Source: Daphnia carinata
Taxonomy: Eukaryota > Arthropoda > Branchiopoda > Diplostraca > Daphniidae
Reading direction: 5' to 3'
NCBI RefSeq assembly: GCF_022539665.2
Contig: NC_081335.1
Coordinates: 6,014,001-6,078,000, forward strand
Length of the DNA stretch: 64,000 bases
Made by a program: the position numbers and the translations under genes
In this document: positions 1-11,368 of the stretch, piece after piece
How positions within the stretch are numbered: position 1 is the first letter of the stretch
Layout of the letters: every line of letters starts with the position of its first letter
Notes under the pieces: model-generated
What the model was told of the DNA's origin: nothing
What the model saw: only the letters and a program-made list of their open reading frames with translations
The model's database searches: none

Positions 1-960
1 TGTCTTGACGTAACTAACAGCTGTAATGGTGTTATTTCATCTGAACGATAAGAAAAATGATTACATAAATTTCACGAACAAAAAACTGTGAACATCTAGA
101 TTACCAGAAGGATGATAGTTATAAGGCAGCTAACAAGTTGGTTCCCAAATGGTTCATGGTAAATCATCTCTAGTTTCATGATTCTCCTTGAAAGTAACCA
201 CCTAAGAAACATTTCGGATTAGTAATCTGTGTCAAATTTCCAAATGCAATTAATAAAATTATGTCTATACTTTAAATACCTTTCCTTCCAAGTCAATTTT
301 TTTCTTCTGTGGTGCTAATGCCAACATGAATTTGAAATGTACCAAAACTGCCAAACCTAGGAAATAAAAATTTTTTAATTTTACTGAAGCTAGCCACTTA
401 CCTGTCAAACAAACACCGCTTACAATAAGCAACTTCAACGATTCATAGAATTGTAGGATGTTGACACTTCGATCTTGCAACAGTCGTCTGCTTGTAGTAA
501 CCGTTGCCATATATATCGTAAAAAACAATATTTTGCGCAAGGGCAAACAGTGTTTTATTATGAAATTAACGTTTATTAAATTATTTTTATGTAATAATTT
601 TCTTAGTTATCTGTGTATTAAGAGGTACTTATGCGCCCTCCCAAGAATCCTTATTGAGGCACGAAGAAAAAAAAAGTGAATAGTGACACTAGTAAAGGGC
701 GGGTGATGGTAGGCCTGAAAACACCAGTAAGAAAATGTAAAATGCAAAAATTCAAATACTGTGTAAACAAAATTACTTTTCTATTAAATGAGCTCTAAAA
801 AGCAATAGAAAAAGCATATAATCCTGCAAAAATATTATGAATGTAAATAAAAAAAAAAAAAGTTATAATGCAGTGAAGAGGCGTCATATTGATAACGGTG
901 TTTGGAGTGCAGAAACCAATATAGGCCGTTCGGGTTTTTTTCCAACATATAGGAAAACCA
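1..960. other. AT-rich non-coding stretch
   Basis: I see no coding pattern, repeat unit or RNA gene here. The short open frames are low-complexity and lack any recognisable motif or exon boundary. Confidence 0.5.
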
Positions 961-982
961 ATTGTACATTGATTTTTTATGA

Positions 983-1155
983 TGGAGAAATAGGACTTTA
1001 AGGCTGGAGAAATAGGACCCTCAATATGGAGAAATAGGACCCTTCAAAAAATGTTTGAAGATTGGGTCCTATTCCTCCAGGTCCTATTTCTCCAGGTCCT
1101 ATTTGTATGTCCTAAATCTTCGGGTCCTATTTCTCCAGGTCCTATTTCTCCGGCT
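983..1155. repeat. Palindromic cluster of GGAGAAATAGGAC boxes
   Basis: The motif GGAGAAATAGGAC occurs several times on the left and its reverse complement GTCCTATTTCTCC several times on the right, giving a multi-hairpin palindrome about 170 bp long. The last box ends TCTCCGGC. Related clusters sit at 24394-24535, 27800-27920, 36640-36785 and 51125-51220, where they mark repeat ends. No partner end is visible nearby, so this is a solo end or relic. Confidence 0.75.
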
Positions 1156-1565
1156 ACCGAAATTTCTCCCTCACTGTGGGCTCATTTTGGCTCGGGGAGC
1201 CACAACCTCAATAGAAAAATATACAAAATCATTTGGAAGATAGCAATGGTAAATAATCCCATTCATCTCTAAGTATAAATTGTCGAACTCTGATATCTAA
1301 ATATAAGAAAAATGTAACGTTAACCAAAATAAACTACAGTAAATGTAAACTTGCCTGATATTCTTCTGATGTCTCACTCGAGCAGACGTTACTTTAACAA
1401 TCGCCAACTGAATTCAAATTTAGCATTGAGAGGTAACCCAATGTTAATAAATAATTCACAATTATCATCTAAAACGGACTTTAAACACTTACTGTAATGT
1501 TTAAACTATATCCTTGTAAAAAACTCCTTCAATAATCAAGTTATTATATAAAAAGATTTTTGAGA

Positions 1566-2338
1566 TGAAACCATTCCCCGGTGTTTAGGGAAAGACTACT
1601 GAAATGATAAATAATGGTAGTTTCGACTTTCCAATTTTCGCATGCTAATTCAGCATTTCAGCTAGTCATCGCTTAGTTGTTCGTGGTGTAGTTTATCGTC
1701 TGTGCTGCTTATGTGCTGCGTCTGGAGTTTTCGTGTAACATTAAGTGAATTTCGCGTTTGGAACTTTTCTCGTTAACAACTAGTGCTTCTGTTACTCTGT
1801 GGGCTACTACCGTCTTCCGATTTTGTCTGTGCTGCGCCGTTCCGGATTACTTTCAGTGCCTATGTGCTTCTCTCGATGCTGTCCAGCGGCCTGCTCTGTT
1901 CCTCTCCAGCTGCGTAGTCTTCCTACTGAGGCCCCTCACTGTAGATTATTAAAATGGATCAGTTTTTTATTTGTCTTCCAAACTTGAAAGTTACATGTTG
2001 TATCTTATATGTCGGTATATGTCAATACAAAGAAATTTCTCACCATAATTCCATCGTTGTGTTACATTATTTATTTTCATACTTTACTTTAGCCAGGAAT
2101 GCTTAAACAAAGGTATTTCCATAATTCTCACATGTTCAGAGCATGTTCTTTTCCCGTCCAACAGGACTTCCCTCGGATATCAATCGGCATATTCCCGGGA
2201 GGTCTTCTAATATTCCGTCGGCATCCGATGGACATCCAACCAGGAGGTCGGGCAGTTCCACGGATGTTCGTAAGATGTCATCGTTATCCAAATAGGATAT
2301 ACCACGGATGTCCGTGGGACCGAATTGTGCTATGTGGG
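1566..2338 (+). mobile_element. Right-hand part of a CCCACATAGCACA-ended DNA element
   Basis: The segment ends with TGTGCTATGTGGG, the same 13-bp terminus as the complete element at 40973-44042. It also shares that element's internal block (here about 1566-1660, there about 42785-42870: a TGTTTAGGGA block followed by a GGTAGTT..CGACTT block) and its subterminal cluster of CGGATGTCC-type boxes (about 2160-2320). No matching left end is visible upstream. The short open frames at about 1758-1987 are not convincing genes. Confidence 0.6.
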
Positions 2339-2605
2339 TTTAGAATGCAGACAATATTATTTTAGGTTTTGTTCGATGAATCTAAATTAGAATTAAACAG
2401 GAGTTTTCCATCCAATTTAAGTTCAAATCTATCGATTACAAAAAGGCTTCAATTATGAATTGATGATAATGGCTGGTGAACGAAATACTAAAACTTATTT
2501 CGTTTGCCAGTTTGCTTAACTTAAATAATAGTCTTCTTAACAATTTTCCGTTCAATAATTTAGATTAATTAAAAAAACATAAAAGAATATTGTCTGCATT
2601 CTAAA
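2339..2605. mobile_element. Small inverted-repeat element (MITE-like)
   Basis: A 20-bp sequence at 2339-2358 (TTTAGAATGCAGACAATATT) recurs as its exact reverse complement at 2586-2605, bounding 267 bp of AT-rich non-coding DNA. Its left end directly touches the CCCACATAGCACA-family end. I could not define a target-site duplication. Confidence 0.5.
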
Positions 2606-3008
2606 ATCGCCTTTGGCCAATAAGTTTTCCTAACATTTCCTGCGGGTAGAAATACGACAACGGAAAATTTTGAAAAAAAAAGTGGGGTTGGGAAAAGGTT
2701 ACGATTCAGACAATGTGTGCCTTTCTCCAGACTTCTCAAATTTTCAGTTTTCTTTATTTAGCTCGAAGCAAAATTACAAAAAACATCGGAAATCGGCAAA
2801 CCGTCTGGAATTTTGCCGTCAAAACAAACAAACAAAAAAAAACGCATGCTTTTTTTGTTTATATGTTGCAAAAATTAAATGCCATCTAGCGCTAGTAATA
2901 TATTATTTAATTTTTGGCGACCGGGGGGTGCCTCTTTTTTCTGGAGGATACTGTACGTAGCCTATATATATATGTAGGACAAAAAAAGCACAAAAAGCAC
3001 ACACACAG

Positions 3009-3131
3009 ACGTTAGACGAGGCAGTTAAACGATTAAAAGAAATAGATGAACTACATCGTTCTATGTGTTGTAAACTGAAATTGCTTAATTTGCTTACCGG
3101 AGTCATGGAGAACATCGAAATGCAATTATGA
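3009..3131 (+). pseudogene. Orphan 3'-terminal exon of an unidentified helical protein
   Basis: After a plausible acceptor (CACACACAG) an open frame of 40 codons runs to a TGA. It begins TLDEAVKRLKEIDEL and ends with VMENIEMQL, an amphipathic coiled-coil-like composition unlike the surrounding AT-rich DNA. No upstream exon is visible and the next gene fragment starts on the other strand a few bases on, so it looks like a captured or duplicated terminal exon. I do not recognise the parent gene. Confidence 0.35.
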
Positions 3132-3132
3132 T

Positions 3133-3316
3133 GTGACGCGCTTCTCTCCCGCCGTAAAAATGCGAGGAGACCCTCTTTCTTTATCTTCCCTTCTCCAAAG
3201 TAGCGTGTGGGATTCTAGATTGCGCACATCACACGTGAATAGGACATCGTCGCCCTCGAAAACGTGAAGCGGTTGGCGTATACTGTCTCGTAACGTAGGT
3301 AACGCTATATGGGCCA
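3133..3316 (-). pseudogene. Ig V-set domain exon (dpr/DIP/lachesin-like)
   Basis: On the minus strand, after a good acceptor (TTTTCATAG), the frame encodes the first half of an immunoglobulin V-set domain: a hydrophobic strand, VLFTCDVRNL with the B-strand cysteine, HTLLWRRED with the core tryptophan, then a TAGEKRVTS segment. This order is typical of arthropod neuronal cell-surface Ig proteins of the dpr/DIP/lachesin kind. The second half with the F-strand cysteine is absent, and no GT donor is visible where the similarity stops (about 3133), right against the orphan exon on the other strand. I read it as a truncated gene fragment. Family assignment is from motif pattern only. Confidence 0.5.
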
Positions 3317-3800
3317 CTATGAAAACAATAAAACGTTTGAATTGACCCTCAACCACGTGAGGTCAAATTACATCAAATCACGCCTCTGTTACTACACGCA
3401 ATGAGATTAGTCTTTCATTTTCATTGTGGATGGGGAGAAAATGAATGCAAAAATAATGCCTACCATAGGCTACCGCAATAAAATTTATTTCGGCCAAAAG
3501 CTGTAGCTCCATTTGGAAGGATGTAGCCTAATGCAACTATGAAACCAGAAAAAGGTATCATGTACACTTATTAACGTAATAGTAAATCGAACAGACGCAA
3601 ACGAAGAGAGCACCCCTTCCCGTTTGTTCTCTTCTGCTTTTTATTAGAAAATTAGAAAAATATCATTAAGAAGAAATTAACTGGCGTAGAGGAGAGAGGA
3701 GGTGATTGGAACAAAAAACTTATTTTTGTTGCCTATGACTACAAAAGTTATCGAACTAAGCTAGAACAAATATATAGATTTGTACACAGTTATCTCAGCT

Positions 3801-3996
3801 CAGACTTGCCCCGGTCACGGTCAAAAATTGATCGCGATCCCGATCTCGATCAAAAAATAGATCGCCGATCCGATCTTTTGAGAAGATCGGATATCAGATC
3901 GGCGATCCCAAAAAATTGATCGCGATACGATCGTTTTTAGCGATCAAACGTTTCGCCATCTAGCTGTAGATGCAGTCGCGTGGATCTCTTGCAGTA
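3801..3996. mobile_element. Truncated GATC-rich hAT-like MITE
   Basis: It begins CAGACTTGCC like the complete copy at 27111-27576 and has the same dense GATC/CGATC-rich subterminal sequence and the internal CGCCATCTAGCTGTA block. The other end is missing; similarity breaks near 3996, where another repeat starts. Confidence 0.65.
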
Positions 3997-4001
3997 CTAT
4001 T

Positions 4002-4860
4002 AGAGTCATAGAAACCTGGTTGCTCCACGCTGTGCTATAAATGCTATACGGGTATGCTGGGACGGGATGGTGGTGCTGCTGAGACAGTGGTACCCCCCGT
4101 CATAAGTACCTAGAGGTTTCGACAGACGTACCCCAAAAAACGACAAACCTACCACGACAGGCCTACCCTTACAGAAAATGGAAAAACATCTCCCGTCAAA
4201 GCTACCCGACATATGTACCCAATAAAAAATTTTAAAACGCTCACGTCACAGCTACTCCTTTAAAAATTTATTTTAAAAAAGCCGTGTTATCTACCCATTT
4301 GTTTAACTGAGACCGACAAATCTACCCCTTCGCTGAACACTGATCGCCATACCTACCCTTTCGATTAATACAGTCCGACACACCTACCCATTTGATTAAT
4401 ACAGTCCGACATACCTACTCTTTCGATTAATACAGTCCGACACACCTACCCCTTTGATTAATACAGTCCGACATACCTATCCTTTCGATTAATACAGTCC
4501 GACATCCGTACTCCTTCACTGGAAATTGATCGACACACCTACCCCTTCTGTAAAAACAGTCCGACACTCCTACCCCTTCGTTTGAAATATCCGACTTACC
4601 TACCCCTTCGTTTAATAGAGCCCGACGCACCTACTCCTTTGTTACAGGACTTTTTAAAAATGTATTTAGACTGGCTTCAGTCTACCTCTGATAAGCAGCA
4701 TCCATTTTTAATCTTCTTTTTGCTCGTAAGATAAGATGAGGAAACAAGAGGATTCCGCTTACCCTATTGTTTTCATTATTTGATTAGCTTTAATATTTTT
4801 ATAATACTATGAAGTAGATTACAAAATATTCAATGAAGATTTCCCTGCCTAGTTTCTATT
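4002..4860. repeat. Repeat with about 30-bp tandem ACCTACCCC..CGACA units
   Basis: A terminus like that of the MITE at 32984 (AGAGTCATAGAAACC) at 4002 is followed, from about 4085, by a run of degenerate units of about 30 bp built on CCGACAYACCTACCCCTTYG and ATTAATACAGT, to about 4645. A unique tail (about 4665-4860) follows. A second, shorter copy with the same array and tail is at about 29935-30540. No credible gene lies here. Confidence 0.7.
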
Positions 4861-5489
4861 CTGGCCACCGTCTCCAAACTGCAATTCATTGCTTCGAAAC
4901 ATTAAATATTAATGACCTATTTTTTCTGTTTCTATACATACCATATTACCCGGTTTCCATAAATAAGCTGAAGTCTAAAACTCTAAGCGGAACTGGGAAA
5001 ACTGATAGATAGGATTGTTTTGTTTCGTATATTATGTGAATTAAACTTAGTAATAACCTATCCGATACGGAAGAGACAAAGAAGATGGAGAAATGGCGGG
5101 GACTCCTCCTGTCGAATGTTTGTTTCCCTTTCCTGGCAAGACATCTTTTATTCCTTTCTGAATCTGTTGTCGAAATATCTTCCATCTCTAAATCCGATTT
5201 GCATTACGCCTTTCCTCTTGGTATTATCTGAACGACGAATTATATTGAAAAATCAATAATGAATGATCAACCATGAAATGAGTACTGTTGCAACCCATGG
5301 GTCGTCGTTGCTTTCATAAAATTAGAAAATTCTCGACCATCAAGACTTTTCCTTGGCTGCAATCCACCCAACCCTGTTTCCATGATCGCCAAGGAAAAAC
5401 TTCCGCACTTTAGTTCAACGTACCGAGTACCCCACCCGGGGATTGAACCTTAGGTTGGTTTGTCGAAGAGTATCGTATTTCAGTTTGCT
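4861..5489. other. Non-coding stretch
   Basis: Both strands carry only short frames with no conserved motifs. I see no repeat family shared with the rest of the window. Confidence 0.4.
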
Positions 5490-5850
5490 CCCACACGGCA
5501 CAACGGCACAACTGGCTCCTAGATATCTCCCTAGAACGTCCTGCTATCCTCCCCAGTCTTTCCCATAACCGTCCTCGATTCCTCTTACAACCTTCTTTTT
5601 GGTTACCCGGTAGCTGCCTGACAAGCTCCTCAGTACCTCTTGCATCATCCTCAGGTAGTACCAATAACCTCCTCTTGCATCATCCTCAAGTAGTACCAAT
5701 AACCCTCCCATGGTATTAGCATCCAATACAATACCAATTATATTTAAATGCAATTAAATGTGTAAATGTAAAATAAAAAATGAATATTAAAAAACAATAG
5801 AATATTTTTAATGGTTTATTCAAATTCAATCTTAATAAATGATCTTTTAT
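5490..5850. repeat. Left end of a CCCACACGGCAC-ended repeat
   Basis: It starts CCCACACGGCACA and matches 50801-51120 over about 300 bp: the CTGGCTCCTA, CCTCCCCAGTCTT and TTGCATCATCCTCAGGTAGT blocks and then an AT-rich tail. The right terminus seen at 51842-51855 is not present adjacent; an inverted right end lies at 11183. Confidence 0.65.
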
Positions 5851-5875
5851 AGAAATTTTGCCGGCAATGACGAAG

Positions 5876-6379
5876 TCATTCAGTTACTTGAAACTGTATC
5901 TTCACTGAGGTTTTTTCATCACCGAAAAGGTCTTTGTTTGCGAGAACCGTACCTACAAAAAGCAACAATTAATTTTCTTACAGAGTAAGAACTTAATAAA
6001 TGAATATATACAACCACCTACCACAAATTGCAGCGTAAATATTTGTCAAATTAGAAAATTTTTCTTTCTCAAACTTCTTTGGGGATTTTCCCGTCCATGT
6101 ATATTGCATTCCAATTTCGCAAATAAACAGCTTTTCCATTATGGAATACACTGTTTTTTGGAGGGTCACCCCACCCATTCGGAGCAAAATTAGAACCTGA
6201 ATAGAAACACAAATATTTTAGGTGAACTGTGGAGGGAATTTTAAAACAATTATAACTTTGTTCCATTACCATTTGCTGCCGAGTTTGTTGGTCGCTCAGG
6301 GTTTTTTCCATCTCCTCTATGGCACCGAAAGAGTCCATAGGTGAATCACCACAATCCGTGAAAGTTACTGCAGCTAGTT
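5876..6379 (-). CDS. DUF4806-type protein, 3' exons (5876-5952, 6022-6196, 6270-6379)
   Basis: Three minus-strand exons with consensus splice sites read through in frame: 6379-6270 (acceptor TATTGCAG, donor ATG|GTAATG), 6196-6022 (acceptor TTCTATTCAG, donor GTG|GTAGGT) and 5952-5876 (acceptor TTTTTGTAG), ending at a TGA. The middle exon has the pattern that marks DUF4806: a GG turn, a run of hydrophobics, GMQYTWTGK, then KFEKEKFSNL. The first exon carries the typical acidic helix (FGAIEEMEKTLSDQQTR) before it. Introns are 73 and 69 bp. I see no stops or frameshifts, so this C-terminal half may be functional, but the 5' exons are not identified. DUF4806 has no known function; fragments of the same domain recur at 11949-12255 and 43154-43486. 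Confidence 0.6.
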
Positions 6380-6574
6380 CTGCAATACAAAAATACTAAC
6401 ACGACTGTTGAGGACGGAAAAATACTTATTACTTAGGATAAGAATTTCTATATTTTTTTTCGTTGTTACAAAAAAAACTAAAGGTCAACATAGCTTAAAA
6501 ACTTAAGCCCTGTTTCCCACGAAAACTTTATCACTAATGCAATTTAAGACCTTGCCCTGGGTCAAACAACTGAT

Positions 6575-6790
6575 CACACGAGGTGTAGCAACAATGCCCT
6601 TACTCTTAACTAATAGTGTCGGTCACTTGAAACGGTGCCGCCGTATCAAGCCCGATCTCCTATGTCCAGCTAGTCCAGCACTCACACGAGGTGTAGCAAC
6701 AATGTCCTTACTCTTAACTAATAGTGTCGGTCACTTGAAACGGTGCCGCCGTATCAAGCCCGATCTCCTATGTCCAGCTAGTCCAGCACT
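6575..6790. repeat. Two tandem 108-bp units
   Basis: The segment 6575-6682 is repeated almost exactly at 6683-6790. The unit is 36 codons long and stays open on the plus strand, giving a 235-codon frame at 6537-7244 with two copies of a 36-residue block containing LLLTNSVGHLKRCRR. I do not recognise the product and the frame has no strong start context, so I annotate only the repeat. Confidence 0.8.
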
Positions 6791-7244
6791 AAATAAAAAA
6801 ATTCTAGTTACCTTTTGGGGATCCACAAATAAACTCAAATTGCAGACAACGGAAAAACGGCAAAATAGCTCGGGACCGCAGCAAATTAGCGAAAAAATGT
6901 TTGGTGAGAGCAGCAAATGTAAGGCAAAACAGGTGCCGAGGGCAATAAATTCTTCGACAGAACGAAGGCGGAATAAGCCAGAGAAGGTAAAGGTCTGGAT
7001 CATACAAACTCATAATCCATTATGGTCATTGGTAAGTTTAATATTCTATTTAAAAACCTGTTATCCACAAACACTCGCTGGAGCACTAATTGCGATGGTT
7101 AGTCCTCTGAACTGGAATGCATACTGGTGGTCTAAACTGGAATGCACAGACGTATTCAGCACTACCAGCTTTCTTCATTCCCTAAACACAATTCTATGTA
7201 TCGCGAAACATGTTTCTCATGTAACAATATCTATGTGTTATTAG

Positions 7245-8026
7245 ATGTTACAGATCAGATATTTATGACGTTAAAATTTTAACGTGATTTAAATTTGTAT
7301 TTCATTTTGCTTCTTAAAATAATTTGTGTCAACTTTTACATTTGGCAACTCTCATAACGATGTAAACATTGCATTCGGCAGCCATTGCTAGACTACTGCT
7401 TAAGTAAAAACGCTGCGGTTTATGAAAACAAGGTAAGTTTTTGTTGTTTAGGATTATTTTGCTCTAGACTCAAGCTAAATTTGTTTTTTGTAGTTCAGCT
7501 TTTATATATATAGGAATTGGCATAATTTTATTTTGCCAGTAATTGAAGAAAAAACAAATAGCACATTGCTTCGAATTTTATATGGAACCTGTTCACTAGG
7601 AAAACGATTTATGAGTTGTGGTTCTCTCATTTACCTGCCTCTCTACTTCCAACAGTAAAAGGTTTTTTGCATTTTATTAATCATTTTAAATGTTTTTCGT
7701 TTGTAGCTTCATATAATACGGGTTGTAAACAACAGTGTTAGTGGCTATGGTTCATGATTCCTCTTACGCATTTCTAGATTCAATTTAAGTTGAAGAATAT
7801 CTGAGCAACTAACCTTTTAGCCTGCACATGTGTTGCATGTCACCGGAAGATGAACAAGTTACTTGAGCACTATCAGTTGTAGAAGGTTTGACATTGCTTA
7901 GGATTTGAGGTAGGTTATTAACGATAGCCTGAGGTTTTAATTTTTATACATTTATTTAGTGTGTGTTCCTTTTCTTAGTTATGGATGGTATTTGCTATTT
8001 TTGGAACCAAGAATGATATGTCCACC
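7245..8026. other. AT-rich non-coding stretch
   Basis: No exon pattern, repeat or RNA gene is evident on either strand. Confidence 0.4.
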
Positions 8027-8558
8027 TAGCTACTACACCACCAATGCCCCCGAGTACTACATCACTAAGGCTCTCCAACACTACATCACGACGTATGCAG
8101 CCCCCTTTTACTAGACTATAAAGGCGCCCGAATATTACACCTCGAGATATGCAGCTCCGGCTTACTATACTAAGGCTCCTCAATACTACACCACAAAGGC
8201 CGTGGAATATTAAAATACTGCAGCCGCGGAGTATTACAAAAAGAAAGCTGAGTACCATGCAACCACTTACGCAGCTCCAGCTTACTACACTGATGCTCCT
8301 CAATACTGCACTAGAAAGGCACCCGAGTACTACACCCTACCGCATGCTATACCAAGCTATTACACTGAAGTGCAATACTACACAACTACATATGCTACTC
8401 CCAGATACTACACCGAGGCAATGAAGTACTACTCAGCTCCAAGCTACTACACTACCATTTACGCCGCTCCCAGTTACCACACTACCACTTACGCCGCTCC
8501 CAGTTACTACACTACCACTTACGCCGCTCCCAGTTACTACACAGAGGCTCCAGCTTAG
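8027..8558 (+). pseudogene. Tyr-rich YYTT/YAAPSYYT repeat secreted protein, degenerate
   Basis: The plus strand reads as an array of YYTT-AP-type repeats: YYTTNAPEYY early, YYTKAPQYYTTKA in the middle and four near-identical TTYAAPSYY units at the end, closing with EAPA and TAG at 8556-8558. In-frame stops near 8127 and 8212 break the array, so only the last 62 codons from 8370 are open. Such Tyr/Thr/Pro/Ala repeats are usual in arthropod extracellular matrix, cuticle or egg-coat proteins; that role is inferred from composition. No signal peptide exon is visible upstream. Confidence 0.6.
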
Positions 8559-8599
8559 TACAAAAACAACGTGCGCTACTCCCCGCTATTACCCTGAGC

Positions 8600-9116
8600 C
8601 ATTGAAGTGCCGAGAGAAAGGCCAATACCAGCTGTCGTTCAGGTAATTTGTTTTTTATTTAATGAAAATGATTTTTTTTTTAATGTTTATTTGACCAACT
8701 TTCCAGGCCAGACAAATACATCCAGACGGTCGAGCAAGGCATGGTGATTATGGGCGTGACGGAACAAGAAGCCGGCCGATATGACTGCCGGTTAGGAGCG
8801 GACACGCTGTGCAGTTATAATATCACGGTCGATACGCAGCGATGCGCTGCCCCCAGCAAATCACACGATTATCAGAAGGTTTACTCCGACTGGTGTCACG
8901 AATTTGAGAAATACAAAATGGCCATGAAGACGTGGGAGAGAAGGCAGCTGGTATGAAAGCAATTTTCATTTTCAACATTTCATCCTGTGAACTGTTTCTA
9001 CTTGTTTTGTTTTTAAAACATTGTAGCAATGTAACAGTCGGCAAACGAACGATACAGCCAGCAGCAATCAGAATGCTCATCCCAACGAGATCTATCCACG
9101 GAGTCCTTTGGTCTGA
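8600..9116 (+). pseudogene. Sema2a: Semaphorin-2 (Sema2a/2b type), last exons only
   Basis: Three exon pieces join in phase: the end of one exon to 8642 (donor AG|GTAATT), 8707-8950 (acceptor TTCCAG, donor CTG|GTATGA) and 9027-9116 (acceptor ATTGTAG, TGA at 9114). They encode the second half of the semaphorin Ig domain (AGRYDC, LCSYNITVDT) and the conserved secreted class-2 tail: HDYQKVYSDWCHEFEKY, AMKTWERRQ, and the terminus HPNEIYPRSPLV. Semaphorin-2 is a secreted axon-guidance ligand for plexin B. The Sema and PSI domains and the start of the Ig domain are missing; a Tyr-rich repeat pseudogene sits where the upstream exon should continue. The exons themselves are open, so a gene broken by assembly or with distant 5' exons is an alternative to a duplicated fragment. 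Confidence 0.8.
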
Positions 9117-9243
9117 ACAAGTTCCAATAAAAGAAGGAGAAAAGAAAGGATCTGAATTGGGAATTGATGTGAATCTTCAAAAAGGCGTGCGCGTCCGGTC
9201 GACGTGCACAAGTTGGCTCAATGGCTACCTCTTCAACACACAG

Positions 9244-9712
9244 CTAAAAAATACATCTAATGATGATGTATTGAAAACGAAAAAAAAAAAATATTGTGGG
9301 AACCACATCGAGTGTTTCCTTTCTATCTCTTTACGTCTCTTGTGTGTGTGTTTTTTAAATGAATGTTCTTTTTTTCTATCTCTTTTTTAAAAAATCTGTT
9401 TATCACTCATCATATCCTCTTATGTTATATCATATCCTCTTGTGCAGCCTTTATACTCATCCTCTTATACTATTTATCACGAAAATTCCCTTGTCCTACA
9501 AGCTCCATGACTGGATAATTGAGTGTTGTTTTATCACATCTCCTCGTTTCAAAATGAGTATTTCCCTGCCAAATATTTTATGCTTTCACAGGTCGTTCCA
9601 TACGAATATGGTTTATTAGATGAAAATGTTTAATACAGCTCTAATGTCGTTACCAAATCCAATCGATTTATATTTCCCATTATTTAAACGCATGAGTCTT
9701 GCTTTCATGAAG
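9244..9712. repeat. Left arm of a 468-bp near-perfect inverted repeat
   Basis: This arm is the near-exact reverse complement of 11369-11835. It contains no gene; the 86-codon frame at 9359-9619 appears identically, inverted, at 11462-11722 and has no recognisable domain. Confidence 0.9.
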
Positions 9713-11182
9713 TGAACTCATTACGTAAAAGCAAACAGAAATACGTCTGCTTTTACAGTAAACTGTGTTAGCTGTCTGAAAAAGCGTAATGAGTGCAGCG
9801 CCTCAAGTGGAAACAAGATAAACTATTTTTGACGGGAAAAACTTAGCACAGTCTTCACTTTAAAAAATTCCCGTTCCTAAAATAATTGATATTAAGTTAT
9901 ATTACTAAAACAGGATATAGTTTAATGAATATCCTATCGATTAATGTAATTGCGACATCTAGAAAACATTTCCTTATATTAAAAAAAAATTCTAAAAAAT
10001 GAGGTAGTGTCATTAGGCACCCTATAAGATCAACGCGGTGTTCGGATAATACATGACTAGCATGTAAGTCAAAAAGTCTTATAGATAAAAAATTAAAAAA
10101 AATAGTGCTAAATAGCCCATTATTTAATTAACGTCAGAACAAAATTTTATTTTTTTATCGTCATTTTTACTGGCCCTTTTTTACCTTTGCGCAAGGGACC
10201 CTACCGCCATAAGACACCGTGTAAAAAAGCCCCAAAAACCCTTGGTGTTCGGATACTAAGGGCGGGTACTGTATATAGATGCGGTATTCAGGCGATACCC
10301 ACTTACCAGTCCGAGCGACATGGATACACAGCTATCCCTTTTTCTGGTGCGTGCGCTAATCCGTCAAAAGAAAATTATAGGCCCTATTTCACGAAGTCCT
10401 CAAAAACTACAATCCGCGTCATCGACATCAGATGAAGAGGAAGAAGAGGCAGCAAAAATTACGCTTGCAATAGAGGCAGATCCTGATTGATGTTATTTAT
10501 ATGTCAATTTACACTGAGCTTTCATCGTGTCCATTCGTAACCAAGATATGTTTATATATGTAAATACAGAATTTTTGTCTATCAGTTCGTCTTCATATTG
10601 ATTAATTTATTATAAATTCAACTAGTATAGTTAATTCATTAGTTTAATAATATGAAAATACAAATCGAGAAAAATCAATATAGTGTGGCTATTTACAATA
10701 CAAGCATTCAATGTTGCACAACAATATTGCTTCAGTATTTAAAAAGCAATATTGAAGTGCAACATAAAAGTGGGTGCAAAACAACATTGCCACATTATTA
10801 AAAAACATTCAGGCAGTATTACAATACGACACCAGCAGGACTTTGGCGCAATGTTGCTGGAGAATTTTTTGCTACCTGGGGCGGAACACATTAGATTTTC
10901 GTCCTTACCATGTAGGTCTTTCCTTTGTCTGCGAGAGGCACTACGATATGTTGTCAGTTTTACACTCAAACGGATGGAACGTGCTACGTACAATGATATG
11001 GGTTCGGCAATAATAGGGTATAGGATTCCGCAAATACATGGGGTAAAAGCAACGTTGTGTGTTTAATAATCGATCAAATCGAAAAAAATTGTGCAGAACA
11101 CTTAATAACACATAAGCATGCGACATCGTACAGTCTAGGAACTTTGTGAGCGGATTCCGTTGAAGAGAAGGCTACTAGGTAG
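9713..11182. other. Spacer inside the inverted repeat, non-coding
   Basis: The spacer contains a 55-bp block at 10219-10273 that recurs directly outside the right arm at 11835-11889, and an AT-rich section at about 10680-10870 with several CAATGTTGC/GCAATATTG palindromes. Short frames at about 10187 and 10752 have no recognisable product. Confidence 0.5.
10219..10273 (+). repeat. 55-bp direct repeat, copy 1
   Basis: It begins GTGTAAAAAAGCCCCAAAAA and ends GGCGGGTACTGTA; it is identical, or nearly so, to 11835-11889 in the same orientation. Copy 2 starts exactly at the outer edge of the right inverted-repeat arm. Confidence 0.85.
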
Positions 11183-11368
11183 CCCACACGGCACATCTCC
11201 TTCCTGGGAGCCTCCTAAAAGGTTCTTAGCCTCCCCAGCGCATCAATCATGCCGTTGGGAAGCACTGAGGAAGGCCACAAGCAGGTAGAAAATTTGTCGA
11301 GGAGCATGCTAATATATGGAATTCAAGAAATTTGTTGGTGATATTCTCAGGAGTGTTTTAGGAGCTCC
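11183..11368 (-). repeat. End of a CCCACACGGCAC-family repeat, inverted
   Basis: It begins CCCACACGGCACATCTCC and matches, inverted, the right end of the element at 50801-51855 (CTTCCTGGGA, TAAAAGG, GCCTCCCCAGCG, AAATTTGTTGGTGATAT-like blocks). It directly abuts the right arm of the large inverted repeat. Confidence 0.65.

Noticed and set aside
6537-7244. A 235-codon protein gene
   Set aside because: The frame is stretched by a 108-bp tandem duplication and has no recognisable domain or start context; only the repeat is supported.
8932-9390. A 152-codon frame across the semaphorin intron
   Set aside because: It reads through a clear GT-AG intron in the wrong frame; the joined exons give the conserved semaphorin-2 tail.
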